Of a stretch of 64,000 nucleotides of DNA, positions 43,327-53,820 are shown piece by piece; position 1 is the stretch's first letter; every line of letters begins with the position of its first letter. This DNA is from Prorocentrum cordatum (Eukaryota; Sar; Dinophyceae; Prorocentrales; Prorocentraceae), in assembly GCA_963575745.1 (NCBI GenBank), contig CAUYUJ010020518.1, positions 1-64,000 of the forward strand, given 5' to 3'. Made by a program: the position numbers and the translations under genes. A model generated the notes under the pieces. The model saw only the letters and a program-made list of their open reading frames with translations. It was not told the origin of the DNA and made no database searches.

Positions 43327-43516
43327 GGAGGCAACTACTGGGAGCTTTTCGTCGGAAGGATTAAAAGAAGATTCAGCCCCATCTGGGGGGCTGTTACGCC
43401 GGAAAGGGCCTCGGACCAAGCAGGATTAAGCCAGATTAAGCGGGATTGAGCTGGATGAAGCCGGACTTCGGACCACGGCGAAAACAGAATTTGACCTCCC
43501 AGGAGTTGCATCCGAA
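43327..43516 (+). repeat. GGAGGCAACTACTGG family, copy 3
   Basis: It has the same modular order as 39987-40219, with CCCCATCTGGGGGGC as the hairpin and two to three GGATTAAG units. Confidence 0.85.
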
Positions 43517-43977
43517 AGGAAGGGAGGGAGGGAGGGGAGTCTTGCCTCGCCTGCGTGACGAGGCTGACACCCAAACTTGCCCCCCACGTCGTCGCGGCTG
43601 GACTCAGACCTTGCAAGCCAGTCCCTGGGCGGTAACCGAGGTCTCTGCGATGCGCCTCTCGTGCTGGCAAGAGCCCTGCGCTGTCCAGCGCCTCTGTGGA
43701 GGTGGTGGACCAGTTCCTCGAAGGAACCTGTGGCGCTCCAGATCGGGCCGAGAGCGTTGAGGAAGGCGCTGGCCAAATCAGAAACCCCTTCCCGAGAATC
43801 CCCCTCTCCTCTGGGAACGGCCTGAAGAAACCAACCCCGGAGCCCCTCCACCTCGCCTCGCATCGTGCAACTTGCCGCTCAGCCCCGCACTCGAATGCCG
43901 CAAAGAGAGAATCCGAAGCAATCTGAACCCTGGACTTTGCTTGGCGGCGAGCGAGGGGGGGAAGTGAGAAGGGGCGG
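43517..43977. other. Non-coding stretch
   Basis: Short frames of mixed composition occur (minus strand, about 43800-43640: SDLASAFLNALGPIWSATGS). This could be a decayed exon, but no splice signals or motifs support a gene. Confidence 0.35.
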
Positions 43978-44110
43978 GGCTTCTCAGAAGGCTCGGAAGT
44001 TCCCTGGCCTTATGACAAGTGTTCTATGCCTTCCCCGAAGAAACAAAAAAACTTCTCAGAAGGCGCGAGGACTTCTGAGAAGTCCCGCCGCCTTCTGAAA
44101 AGGCCTTCTC
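43978..44110. repeat. CTTCTCAGAAGGC palindromic cluster
   Basis: Several copies of CTTCTCAGAAGG, CTTCTGAGAAG and CCTTCTGAAAAGGCC occur. Related clusters lie at 29275-29320, 30860-30915 and 56160-56285. Confidence 0.7.
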
Positions 44111-44331
44111 CTTCTCCCTTCCCCCCCTCGCTCGCCGCCGATTTGCAAGACCAGGGGGGGAAAACTTCTGCCGCATCCCTGCTCTGAAGCTCCTCCGTGA
44201 CGGCGCTGCTACGGAGACACTGCTGCTGAGTGCGCAGCGAGGCAGCAGAGGGGGACGCGAGGCCAGGAGGAGCCCCATCGAGGGCCTCGCTGCCCCGAAG
44301 GATACAGCCCGCAGCCCGAAACTCGAACACG

Positions 44332-44348
44332 GACGACGACGATGACGA

Positions 44349-44402
<54 letters not shown>
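44332..44402. repeat. (GAC)n microsatellite
   Basis: GAC/GACGAT units followed by about 18 uninterrupted GAC units. Confidence 0.95.
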
Positions 44403-44403
<1 letters not shown>

Positions 44404-44630
44404 CTCGCGTGCCGGGCGTGACGAGGCTGGGGCTCGCGCTGGCCCTCCAGTCGCAGCGCGCACTGCTCGGCGAGCCACCGGTGCAGGGGCGACCCAGGCT
44501 CGGGCAGGAAGCCCGCCGCGCCCCCGCCGAGGGGGCGCTACAAGCAGCGATCCCGCCCGTGGCCTTTTTCCTATCTCCGCCGTCTTCCTCCGCCGTCCTG
44601 CTACCGCCTCCTCTGCCGTACGTCCCCCTC

Positions 44631-44722
44631 CCCCTCCTCCTCCACCTCCTCCTCCTCCTCCTCCTCCTCCTCCTTCTCTTCCTCCTCCTCTTTCTCCTCC
44701 TCCTCCTCCTCCTCCTCCTCGT
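44631..44722. repeat. (TCC)n microsatellite
   Basis: TCC/CCT units, with further CTCCGTCCTCC-type degenerate repeats to 44950. Confidence 0.9.
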
Positions 44723-44958
44723 CCAATGCCTATCTATATCCTACACGGCATCTGGCGCGCGACGATGCCAGCAGCGCGTGAACAGCCAGGAGGATCACGC
44801 TATTAGGACACCAGGGTCGTCGCCCTCACCGAGAGCGGGCTCACTCTCAGGACGCCCCAAAGTTCAGGTCCCTCCTCCGTCCTCCTTCTCCTCCCCCTCC
44901 GCTGTCCTCCGTCGTCCTCATCCTCCTCCGCCGTCCTCCTCGCTCCTCTCTCCAGTAC

Positions 44959-45136
44959 CCAGACGGTCGTGCCCCGAAAGTTCCCCGCGGGAGATGCGCT
45001 CGCCGTCGGTGAAGGAACGGCTCGGCGCCAGCTCTCTCGCATCGGGGGTGCGCCTCCGCTGGGCCTCGAAGTCCTTGAAGGCGTCCGCCCAAGCAGCAGC
45101 TCCGAGGTCCCACACGAAGCCCAAATCGTTCAGCAA
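44959..45136 (-). CDS. Helicase-associated (HA) repeat, putative downstream exon
   Basis: The minus frame after an AAACAG acceptor reads LLNDLGFVWDLGAAAWADAF, then KDFEAQRRRTPDARELAP. The LGFVWD box followed by W...F is the characteristic end and restart of HA repeats (Pfam HA family), which are numerous in algal and dinoflagellate proteins. It joins in phase 0 to the exon ending at 51053, where the first half of the same repeat is found. The donor is uncertain; one candidate GT lies at 44958-44957. The function of HA proteins outside helicases is unknown, and nucleic-acid binding is assumed. Confidence 0.55.
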
Positions 45137-45139
45137 CTG

Positions 45140-46200
45140 TTTGCACATTCCGTAGACACGGAACAGGTGCAGTCGCAAGCACGTCACTTGTAGCAGCACG
45201 AATGACACGTGTATCTATACATTCCGTGCAAATACATCTCCACAGAGCACGAACCAGAGCTGCAACCTAGCATGAGCCTTACTTCCATCACTGCGACTCA
45301 TAGAAATCCAACCAGCCTTCTGGTCTGAGATCGGCTACGCTTGTTCAACACCCCTGTTTCGCTTGCGGAAATGGTTTATACACACCCTCATCTCCCACTC
45401 GACTGGCCGCCAACTTGTGTCACTGCCACCACCACCCATCCGTCCATGTCAACGTGCACCCCGCGGGCCCACCCACCCCGCCGACAACCCCATGGGAAAT
45501 GAAGACGGGCACGCGAACTTCTGAACAGATCGCGAGGAGTCGACGAGTTCCCAATGCGTGCTGTCACGTCTACTCTCCCACCTATGTGACTGAAGGGCGG
45601 GTGGGAGTGAGCGAGACGGCCGTCTTTCAGGGGATAGCTTGATCCATACAGTCAAATGCCAGTGTACGAACGAAGGTGAGGAGACAATGCCCTTGGACGT
45701 TCAGTGTGGACGTCATTGGACAAGAAATTGGCCAAGGGTGGGCGGAGTTGGCAAGGATGTAGAGGTAGCCATTCGACGCTTTGCGTCCATGCTATGGGTT
45801 TTGACTGTACGCATTAACAACAAACACCTACTCCCTCAATCGACCAGCCCCGCGGCGCGGGGGGGCTAGCATGCTGCCTGGTGTGCGCAGGCCCACCACC
45901 CCTGTCCAAGACAAGTTCAAAGTGATCACCGCGGCAAGAGATTGGATCATGCACGAGCGCCACGTGACCAGCGCGCACTGTTGCTTAGGGGGTTGTCCTG
46001 GCACGCGCGGCAGACCTCGCAGGCGTCGCGCACCTGGCTGGCGTCTGCGCTGGGTCACTTATGGTTGTCGATCGCGACATGTGCCTGGCAGGCGTGTATA
46101 TGAGGTACGGTCTTACGCCGCAAACAAAAAGAAGAAAGAAGGGCAGACGAGCTCGATAGAACCACCCCGTCCGATTTCACCGGCACGGATGGCCCGAGGC
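45140..46200. other. Non-coding or intronic stretch
   Basis: It lies inside the putative HA-gene intron. At 45990-45880 a minus frame reads LAAVITLNLSWTGVVGL, but it has no supported boundaries. Confidence 0.4.
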
Positions 46201-46204
46201 TGAG

Positions 46205-46600
46205 CGCGCCGGTGCGAGCGACTGGAAGGTCGCCGATATTTGTTGAGCATCGCCAACTGCACGCAAAAGGCGACGAGGATCGCGGCGACCGAACGAAGTT
46301 CTGTCCCGTTCGACCGGCGCCAAACGGCCACTGTGCGAGAGTAGCGCCTACTGCACGCAGACGGCGTCGAGGAGCGTGGAGAAGAGGACGTGGATGTAGA
46401 AGGGCACGCATCCCCGGAAGTCATGTCACGTTCATCCGGGCAAAATACCCCAACCAACGGACGCCGAACGGCCAATGTCCGAAAGGAACGCCGGATGGCA
46501 CCCCAGATGAAAAACGCGAAAATGAGGAAGATCACGCCTTCTCTCAAGTCTTGCCCAAGCTGGCCGGGGAAGATGAATCCCGCGGACGCCAACCTTCTCA
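46205..46600 (-). pseudogene. Membrane-protein-like coding remnants
   Basis: Two minus frames carry hydrophobic, protein-like segments in order: LREGVIFLIFAFFIWGAIRR (about 46545-46485), GCVPFYIHVLFSTLLDAVCV (about 46415-46350) and SVAAILVAFCVQLAMLNKYR (about 46285-46225). The second faintly recalls the GC-x-x-F-x-I pattern of small Pmp3/UPF0057 proteins, which is a weak resemblance only. Stops or frame changes separate the pieces, so they are decayed or are exons with junctions I cannot see. Confidence 0.3.
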
Positions 46601-47121
46601 GAGCACCTCGTGAAATGCGGTGTGCGTGCCTGGCCAGCGGAGCCAGGACGGTCCCTGGAGAAAGCCACGCCGCTCTGGACATCCGTGGTGCCAGCAAGAA
46701 AAAAGGCAGAGTCCAGCCCAGGGCTGGTTGCTGTCCGTGCGGTCATTGCCGCTGCCATCTCGAAATGGCACGAGTCTGGCAGGCATACTCCGTGAACACC
46801 TGCAGGTACGTGTTTTTCGCGTAGAACTACCGTCGAATTTACTCGGTGCTCCCAGCTGGGAGCAGGAAGTACTTTGCCAGGACAACCTCTAGCGCTTCAA
46901 TGCCAGTGGGGACCTGTGCCTATGCTGAGGCTCTGGACAACGGGTGGGAGTGAGCGCGACGGCCGTCCTTTTGGGGGGGGGGAGCTCGACCCCTCCCTTT
47001 ACCCCCTACCCCCTTGTCAGACGGGGGTGGAGGGGAGGAGGCACCAATCAGAGCGCCCAAGATTCCACAATATTGGCCCAAGATCGCCCAAGAAAGCCAC
47101 AGATAGCCTCCAAGATGATAC

Positions 47122-47165
47122 TCTATATATATATATATATATATGTCTATATATACACATACATC
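47122..47165. repeat. (TA)n microsatellite
   Basis: About 10 TA units followed by TATACACATACA. Confidence 0.9.
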
Positions 47166-47239
47166 TGTACTAGAACCATCGCGCGCGCTTCGCGCGAGTT
47201 CAAGTTCTAGCTAGGATGGATCGGCCAACTCATGTAATT

Positions 47240-48560
47240 TCATGTTGGTCGCTTCTTGCGTCCAGGGACTCCCTTGGAGGCCCTGCGCAAGCCGCGGACT
47301 CGTATAGAAGGGGAAGTGCGGAAACGCAGAAACCCTCTTCAGGCTCTCTCGGGACGGCTCTCGCAGCTCTCTTGGGCTGTTCTTGGAGCCGCGTCGGGGT
47401 CATTTTCGGGCCTCTCAAGGATCGGAGGTGTGTTGGGGACCTCTGGGGGGTCCTCGAGGCCTCTCGGAGGTCTCTGGAAGCCTCCTGCTCCCGCTCTTGG
47501 GCCTGGGGTGGTCTGGGGCTGTCCTGGGCGCCTCTTCGGCAGTCTTGGAGCCTTCTTGGCTTGTCTTGGGGCCGTCCTGAGGGTCTCTAGGGTGGTCTTG
47601 CGGCGGTCTTGGGAGCCTCTTCGGCGCTTTTGGACCATTGAAGCTCGAAAACGCGAAAGCCGAAAACATTGAAACAAAACAATGGAACATCTGCGATTTG
47701 GAACTCTTCGGGCCGTCCCGGGGCGCCTCTCGGACCTCTCTTGGGGTCTCTTGGAAGCCACCTGGGAACCTCGAGAGCCGTCGGAATGGGCTGCTAGGGA
47801 GCGTCTTGGACCATCCTTTCGCATTCTGGAGGCTCCTGGGAGGCGACTTGGGCCCTCCTGGGGCGCTGTGGAGGCTCCCTGGAAAGGCCTCTTGGGCTCC
47901 TAGGGGTCGTTCTTGGGCGTTTTGGGCGCCTCGTGGGCCGTCTTGGCCCCCTCGTGGGCCGTCTTGGAGCCCTCTTGGGGGCATCCTCGACCGGCTTGGG
48001 TGCCTCTTGGGCCGTCTTGGACGCAGTGGAAGCCCAAAAGGCGAACACGCCAAAAACATCAGTTTCCCGATGGGAAATCGACGATGTTTGCTAATCGGGG
48101 TTCTATTGGGGTGCCTCATGGGGCGTCGTCGGGGCCTCTTTTGGTGTTTTTGTCGGGTCTCATGGGGGCCGCTTGGGGCTTCTTGGGCGCTTCTTGGAGC
48201 CTCTTGGGGTCTCCTGAGGGTCTCTTGGGCCAAAAGGCGTGAATGTATGGTTCCTCGTCCCCGTCTTGGACGCCGCCTTGGGGCGTTCTTGGGCGTTCTG
48301 GGCGCCTCGTGGGCCGTCTTGGCCCCCTCGTGGGCCGTCTTGGGGCCCTTCCCTCTTTGGGGCATCCTCGACCGTCTTGGGTGTCTCTTGGGCCGTCTTG
48401 GACGCAGTGGAAGCCCAAAAGGCGAACAAGCCAAAAACACCAGTTTCCCTATAGGAAATCGACGATTGTTGCTTATTGGGGCTCTCTCGGGGTGCCGAGC
48501 GGGGGCGTCTTCGGCTTCGGGGGCCTTCTTGGCGTCATGGGAATCGTCTTGAAAGGAATC
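47240..48560 (-). repeat. CCAAGA-family array, long inverted copy
   Basis: On the plus strand it reads as CTTGGGGCCGTC, TCTTGGGCC and GGTCTTGGA units at 10-12 or 21 nt spacing. Within it a ~200-bp unit is duplicated: GGCGTTTTGGGCGCCTCGTG to AAATCGACGATG at about 47910-48090 and again at about 48285-48470. Each copy includes the AT-richer CAGTTTCCCGATGGGAAATC or CCCTATAGGAAATC segment. No frame is taken as coding. Confidence 0.65.
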
Positions 48561-48899
48561 TGGAGCCATCGGAGCGCGTTTTCGAGCGTTCCGAAGCCAT
48601 ACTCGGGCAATCTTGGACGGCCCCCGGCACTCCGGCAGGGCTCCCGGCGCGCGGGGCCCCACGTTGGTGGTCGTGGTCCCAGCCCCCGGCCCCCAGACCC
48701 GGTCCCCCGTTATATGGCTGCGGGTGGCTCCCACGATGCATCCAAGAGGCCCCAAGACCGCCCGAGACGGTTTCAAGTGGCAATGGAGGATGCCTCAAAC
48801 CTGCGGAAACCAATGATGCTATCCGTCTCGCACGTTCGCTTCCGAAACAACCTCTGAGACCCATGCTACATCAAACATGAACGAGGCCCGGGGTTTGGG

Positions 48900-49870
48900 G
48901 GGAGCTGCAAGACTTCCCCAAGAGAGCCCACGAGCGCCCCAACAGGTCCCCAAGATGCGACTTGTCGGGCTCCAGGGATGCGACGACATTAGAGGACCCC
49001 CCTTTCAGTCGAAACCGCTCTCATTGAAAATCAGCCTGCGCAGACTCCTAGTAGACCAGAAGACTGAGAAGAAGCGAATTGGAGTGGACTGCCTGGACTG
49101 GAGAAGTAGACTGGACTGGACTGGAGAAGTAGACTGGACTGGAGTAGACTGGCCTGGACTGGAACGGACTCTACTCCACTCTACTCTATGGTACCCGACT
49201 CTGCTCTGCCCTCCACCGAGCAATACTCACCTCTGCTCTACTCTACTATGGCCTGTCCTACTCTACCCTGGCCCCCCTTACATCCCCAACCCTACTCTGG
49301 CCGAGCCAAAGCTACGCTACTACTCTACTCTACTCATTTTCGTCTCCACTCTAGTTGACTCTCCTCTCCTCGACTCTCCTCTAATCGGCTCTACTCTACC
49401 ATCCCCTGCGCTAGTACACTGCCCACCTCATATAAGTTGTATTACTCTACACTGGTATGTGAAAAGATAAGATACTCTTTGACCCCCCCCAAAATGCAAT
49501 GTCGCCGATCATAACCTACTCTGCGTTGCTCTACCCTACCCAGCTCTGACCTACCCTGCCCTGCCCTAACCTATTATACTCTACTCCTACTCCGACTCGA
49601 CCGCTGGTATTGTAAACTTTAATAGTACACCCTCTATTACAACTGATTCGCTCTCTACCATATACTCTGCACGTGCTTTCCCCGCTCCACCCTACCCGAC
49701 CAGACCCGCCCTACCCCAACCGAATCAAAATTAAACTCTAGTCAGACTCGACTCTACTCGACTCCACTCCTACAAACTCTACTCTACTCTATGCTGATAT
49801 ACTCGCTCAGCTCTGCTCTCCTCTCCTCTCCTCTACTCTGCTCTACTCTAGTTGTTCTGATATACCCTAC
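48900..49870. repeat. Degenerate CTACT pentanucleotide region
   Basis: GGACTGGAGTAGACTGG units at 49090-49170 give way to (CTACT)n, CTGCTCTAC and ACTCTACTC sequence up to about 49870. No gene is seen; frames are Ser/Leu/Thr-rich and broken. Confidence 0.7.
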
Positions 49871-50299
49871 GATCCTCTGGTATGACCGGTTATACGCATC
49901 GACACCCCTCTCCCCTGTTCATGTATGCTCTTCTCTACACTACTCTACGCCTGAGTGTGCGTTGGCCTGACGGTTATTTGGTCGCCATTGGAATGGCTAC
50001 AGGAAGACGTTCGAACTGCAGAGGAAACTAATGCTTGAGCGGAGGAAGCCATTGCAATACAATGGAAGCCATTCGACCATCTGGGGCAACTGTTTCGGGG
50101 GGGAGCATCGCAACCAGTTGGGACAAGATAGGGGGGGGGCAGTGGACCAGACCTCTATGCATGGAGCTAGGGCTCCTCTAGGCATGCCTACTTTGAGAAA
50201 ACCATTGGTTATCAAAAGAAGCGTGCGGACCAACATGGCGCTCGAGATGGTTCCAGATAGATCAAGACGGCCAAGATGGCTAACGATATCCTCCAGAAT

Positions 50300-50720
50300 G
50301 CCTCGAAGAAACACATGACCGTCACATGACCGCCCAAAGACGGTTCAACGTGCCCACAGAGCCTCCCAAGGCTGCCTCTAAGAGGCCCAACTCCTTCCAA
50401 CACCTTTGGAAATCAATCATGCTTACAGCGCCGCATGTTCGATTCCGATGGCCTTCTGTGGCCTGAAAATGCCTCCAGGGTGACCCCGAGAGGGCCCCAA
50501 GAGCGCCTCAAGAGCGCCCAAATAGGCGACCTTTCAATATCAACGCGAGACTGACTGGAACCTCCCTTGCTTTGACATATGTCCTGCAAGATGGCAACGA
50601 CAGGGCTCCCAAGAGAGCTGCACAGACCTCCGAAAATGGCAGCAGAGGGCCCCAAGGTGGTCCAAATAACCTGCCAAGAGGGGTCCATGCTGAAAGATCC
50701 GAAAAAGGCATGCATGTTTG
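50300..50720 (+). repeat. CCAAGA-family array, diverged copy
   Basis: GCCCAAAGACGG, CCCAAGAGCGCC and CCCAAGAGAGC units are sparse and diverged. 49871-50300 upstream holds no supported gene. Confidence 0.45.
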
Positions 50721-51052
50721 ACCCTTGAGTCTGCACAAACTTATCAAAACCTTCGGTTTGACGGCTACAACCCATCTGTGCCCCACTGGTTGCTCCTACA
50801 ATTCCCTGGTCCACTGATTACTCCATGCACTTCCGGGTGGGCCGGTGGGGATATGCTGACAGATTAAGCTAGTCACTAGGCCGTTAATCATCATTATGCT
50901 GAGTGGATTGGAACGGCGCGTTGGACAAATGAAAAGACGAGAAACTACAGCGGAACGGTGTAGGCAACAAATGACCGTCAATGAAGAGTGCTCCCATAAT
51001 TGCCTTAATGCCAGCAATCACGTCAGCATGATATGCAAACAGAGAAGCCAAC

Positions 51053-51218
51053 CTTGAACTGTTCGTCGGACATGTTCTCGCCACCGTACAATTTCCTCTG
51101 ATTATCCGCCCACTCCCCCAGGGGGAACCCATCGGCGGTGACATAATCCGCAGGTATGTCCAGCACGCCGTGAGCACTGCGATACTCCACCAGATCCTGA
51201 AGCACATCAGCTGGCTGC
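51053..51218 (-). CDS. Helicase-associated (HA) repeat, putative upstream exon
   Basis: The minus frame reads VLQDLVEYRSAHGVLDIPAD, then YVTADGFPLGEWADNQRKLY and NMSDEQFK. This is the HA repeat pattern: L..F..HG...VP..Y...DG..LG.W...QR, followed by S.E... . The exon ends in AAG before GTTGGCTTC (donor) and begins after CAG at 51221-51219. The missing LGFVWD end of the repeat is found at 45136, in matching phase. The repeat itself is well supported; the joining is inference. No other repeats of the same protein are visible upstream. Confidence 0.65.
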
Positions 51219-51949
51219 CTGCAACATCTGGCCGAGGTCCGAAGGTGGCGGCGACCACAGCGGTGAAACCTCAACATTCCCCAATATGTTCGAGCATGGT
51301 CCCTCATCCAATCAGGCCGTCATGAGCATCGGTTTGACGGTGCGGGGCGCTGAAGACACAGGCTGCGGCCGTCCGCATGAGCCTCATCTGTCCCCGCGGT
51401 CCCGGCATCAAGTATCATCAATGTCGCTGCGCGCCTGTCTTGTCTTGCCTCCCCAAACAAAAAAAAAACCTAGAAATCACTCTGATTAACAAACATCAGT
51501 CAATTCGAAATTGCATAGAACGCCGTTAGCGGTAAACACAAAGGTTATCTACCTCCACCGCTTGAGCCCGCTGCGGTGATGCGGTGACACGGGAGCCGAC
51601 AGATACTCGGAAGGAGCTGCGCTCGGACTATACCGCATCGAATGTGTTGGCCTTCTCATGTGGAGCGCAGAGTGCGCACGGGGCCAGTGAAAAAGCATGA
51701 TGAGAAGAAGAGATCATACAATGTGAGGTGTCTTCGCTGGCTGCGCGATTATGACGTACCAACGCAACCAACGACGGCTCCAACGATGAAAACACGGTCG
51801 ACCGAATCAGTGCGCCCGCGGCCAAACAGCCCTGCTCCAATCCTCGAACTCGTTAGTGCCGGTCCGTGCCGTGTCGATGTGGACGTCGGTTTATGACACT
51901 GACTTCTCAAGGCCTCTCTAACGGGATCCGAACAATTGGAGTTGGAGCA

Positions 51950-52065
51950 TCGCGCCGCATTTCCGACGCATCGGCGACGTCGACGACGCATCGGCGCCGC
52001 CGGCGTGGAGAAGATCGGCCTCCACACCGAGATGCGCCGCTGGTGCATCGGCGATGCGGCGCGAT
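51950..52065. repeat. GATGCATCGGCGA repeat cluster
   Basis: GACGCATCGGCGACGTCGAC and GTGCATCGGCGATGCGGCGC relate to 19803-19925. Confidence 0.6.
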
Positions 52066-52394
52066 CCTCCGGACCCATGTGATTGGATCCCAGTTGGGAG
52101 GCCTGGACGAGCCCAGAGTCTGTTGTCTTTTGTCTTTTGTCAGTCTGAAATTGGAGCTCGAGTCTTTTGTCAGTCTGGGCGTTGCTTCTCGATATCGGCC
52201 TCCTGGGCCCGTGCTGAGGCCCTGGTGCCTCAAAAACAAATCTTGGGCGAACAAGTCCCCCTGAGCTCGGTCGCTGCGAAAAAAATCAGGCGATGCCTTC
52301 TGGGCAAGTTTCGGCCTTCGTGGGCCCACACTGGACCGAGACCCACCACCCTTATCCCACAGCAGACAGTGCTCGAGGTTGGCCCAGCTGAAAG

Positions 52395-52560
52395 AGGCCC
52401 TGACACACACAAATATAAGTAGACACACATATCACAGGATCCCCCGTATTTTCCCATACTTTCTGGGATGTTGCCTTCCCCCCCCCCACTTCCCATATTT
52501 TCCAATATTTTCTCGGGAATGGACGACTAATTGTGTTTGTGTTGTTTGCCATCCTGAAAA
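52395..52560 (+). repeat. AT-rich dispersed repeat, copy 1
   Basis: CCTGACACACACAAATATAA, then ACTTCCCATATTTTCCAATA and GACTAATTGTGTTTGTGTTG. It aligns with 53676-53820. Confidence 0.75.
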
Positions 52561-53675
52561 TCCCACAGCGGACAGCTTGCCGTCGCTGGGACGTCCGTTC
52601 CGTGCGTGCTCTTTTTGCCAGATGGTCGAGGGTGCTCCTCGAAGGTCCTCGCCGAGAGATAAAATGCACACGTCCGAGCGATGCCAAGACAGTGCTCGAG
52701 GTTGGCCCAGCGCAGGCCCGCAGGTGGCCCCTGCTCGCTCGACGGGGAGCGCCTCCGCCAGGACCTCCTGCCCCCCCTGCGCGAGGCCGCCCTCTGCGCC
52801 CGAGCGCCGCCGCCCACCGGGCCGCGAGGGCGGTCAGAGCAGGGCTGGACGTAAACAGTGGTTTTCGCTTTCGCTGCGTTTTCGTTGTCTTTCGTTTTGT
52901 CTTGAATTCGCCTCTGCTGCAGAACGACATCGAGACGAAAACGGCCCACGAAATAGCCAAAACACCGTTTAGATCCACCCCAGGGCGGTCGGAGGTGGCG
53001 GCGCGTCAGAGGTGGCGGCGCGAACTGAGCATTTTCTGAGGGTGGAGGGCTCAGGGTGAAATCCACACGGGCTTTGGCACCTCGAGAATCGATCCGTCTT
53101 GTGATTCACCTTTTGCAGATTCCCTCGAAAACCCATCGAAACGGCATTTCAGATTTCACCCCTTGCCCTTCACCGAAAGAAAATGCTCGGGCGAAGAGGG
53201 GGGCCAGGGCGAGGGGGGGCGGGGGGCAGCCTTCCAGCGTCTCCGAGGGGCAACTTGCAGGGGGGGGGCTGACTCAGGGAGGGGGGGGGACATCGGCCTG
53301 GAATGGGCGATACATCGCCGACAGATCGGCGATGGGCCCCCAATAACGAGTCCGCAGGTTCCTGTGCGGGAGGGCTATCGGGCCCCTGTCGGCAATGAAT
53401 GGGCGGTATTGGGGGGCGACGCATCCCCCCTGAGCCTATCCCCTCGTAACGTTGGGCCGCGCCTCTACTCACAAGCTTCTGAGATCGCTGAATTCAAGCC
53501 GAATTAAGCGGGACTTCACATTTTCAAGCCGAAGCATGTCATCTTAGCCTGGTCTGGCTACAGATATCTAAGAGCGCCGATGCTGACAGCGAACCTCCAA
53601 TGAGTTGCATCCTGACCTCTCCTGCCTGAAGCTTCCCCTCCTGGGCAACCACCACATGCGAACCCCACTGAAGGG

Positions 53676-53820
53676 GCCCTGGGACACACAAATAAATAGA
53701 CACTAATAACAAGATTCCCAATATTCTCCTATATGTTCTGGGACTTCCCCCTACTTCCCATATTTTCCTATATTTTCTGGGGAATCGACGATTAGTTGTG
53801 TCTGTGTTTTTTCACTCCTG
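53676..53820 (+). repeat. AT-rich dispersed repeat, copy 2
   Basis: CCTGGGACACACAAATAAAT, then ACTTCCCATATTTTCCTATA and GATTAGTTGTGTCTGTGTTT. It is the partner of 52395-52560; the stretch between holds a GATGCATCGGCGA-type cluster at 53300-53335 and no supported gene. Confidence 0.75.
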
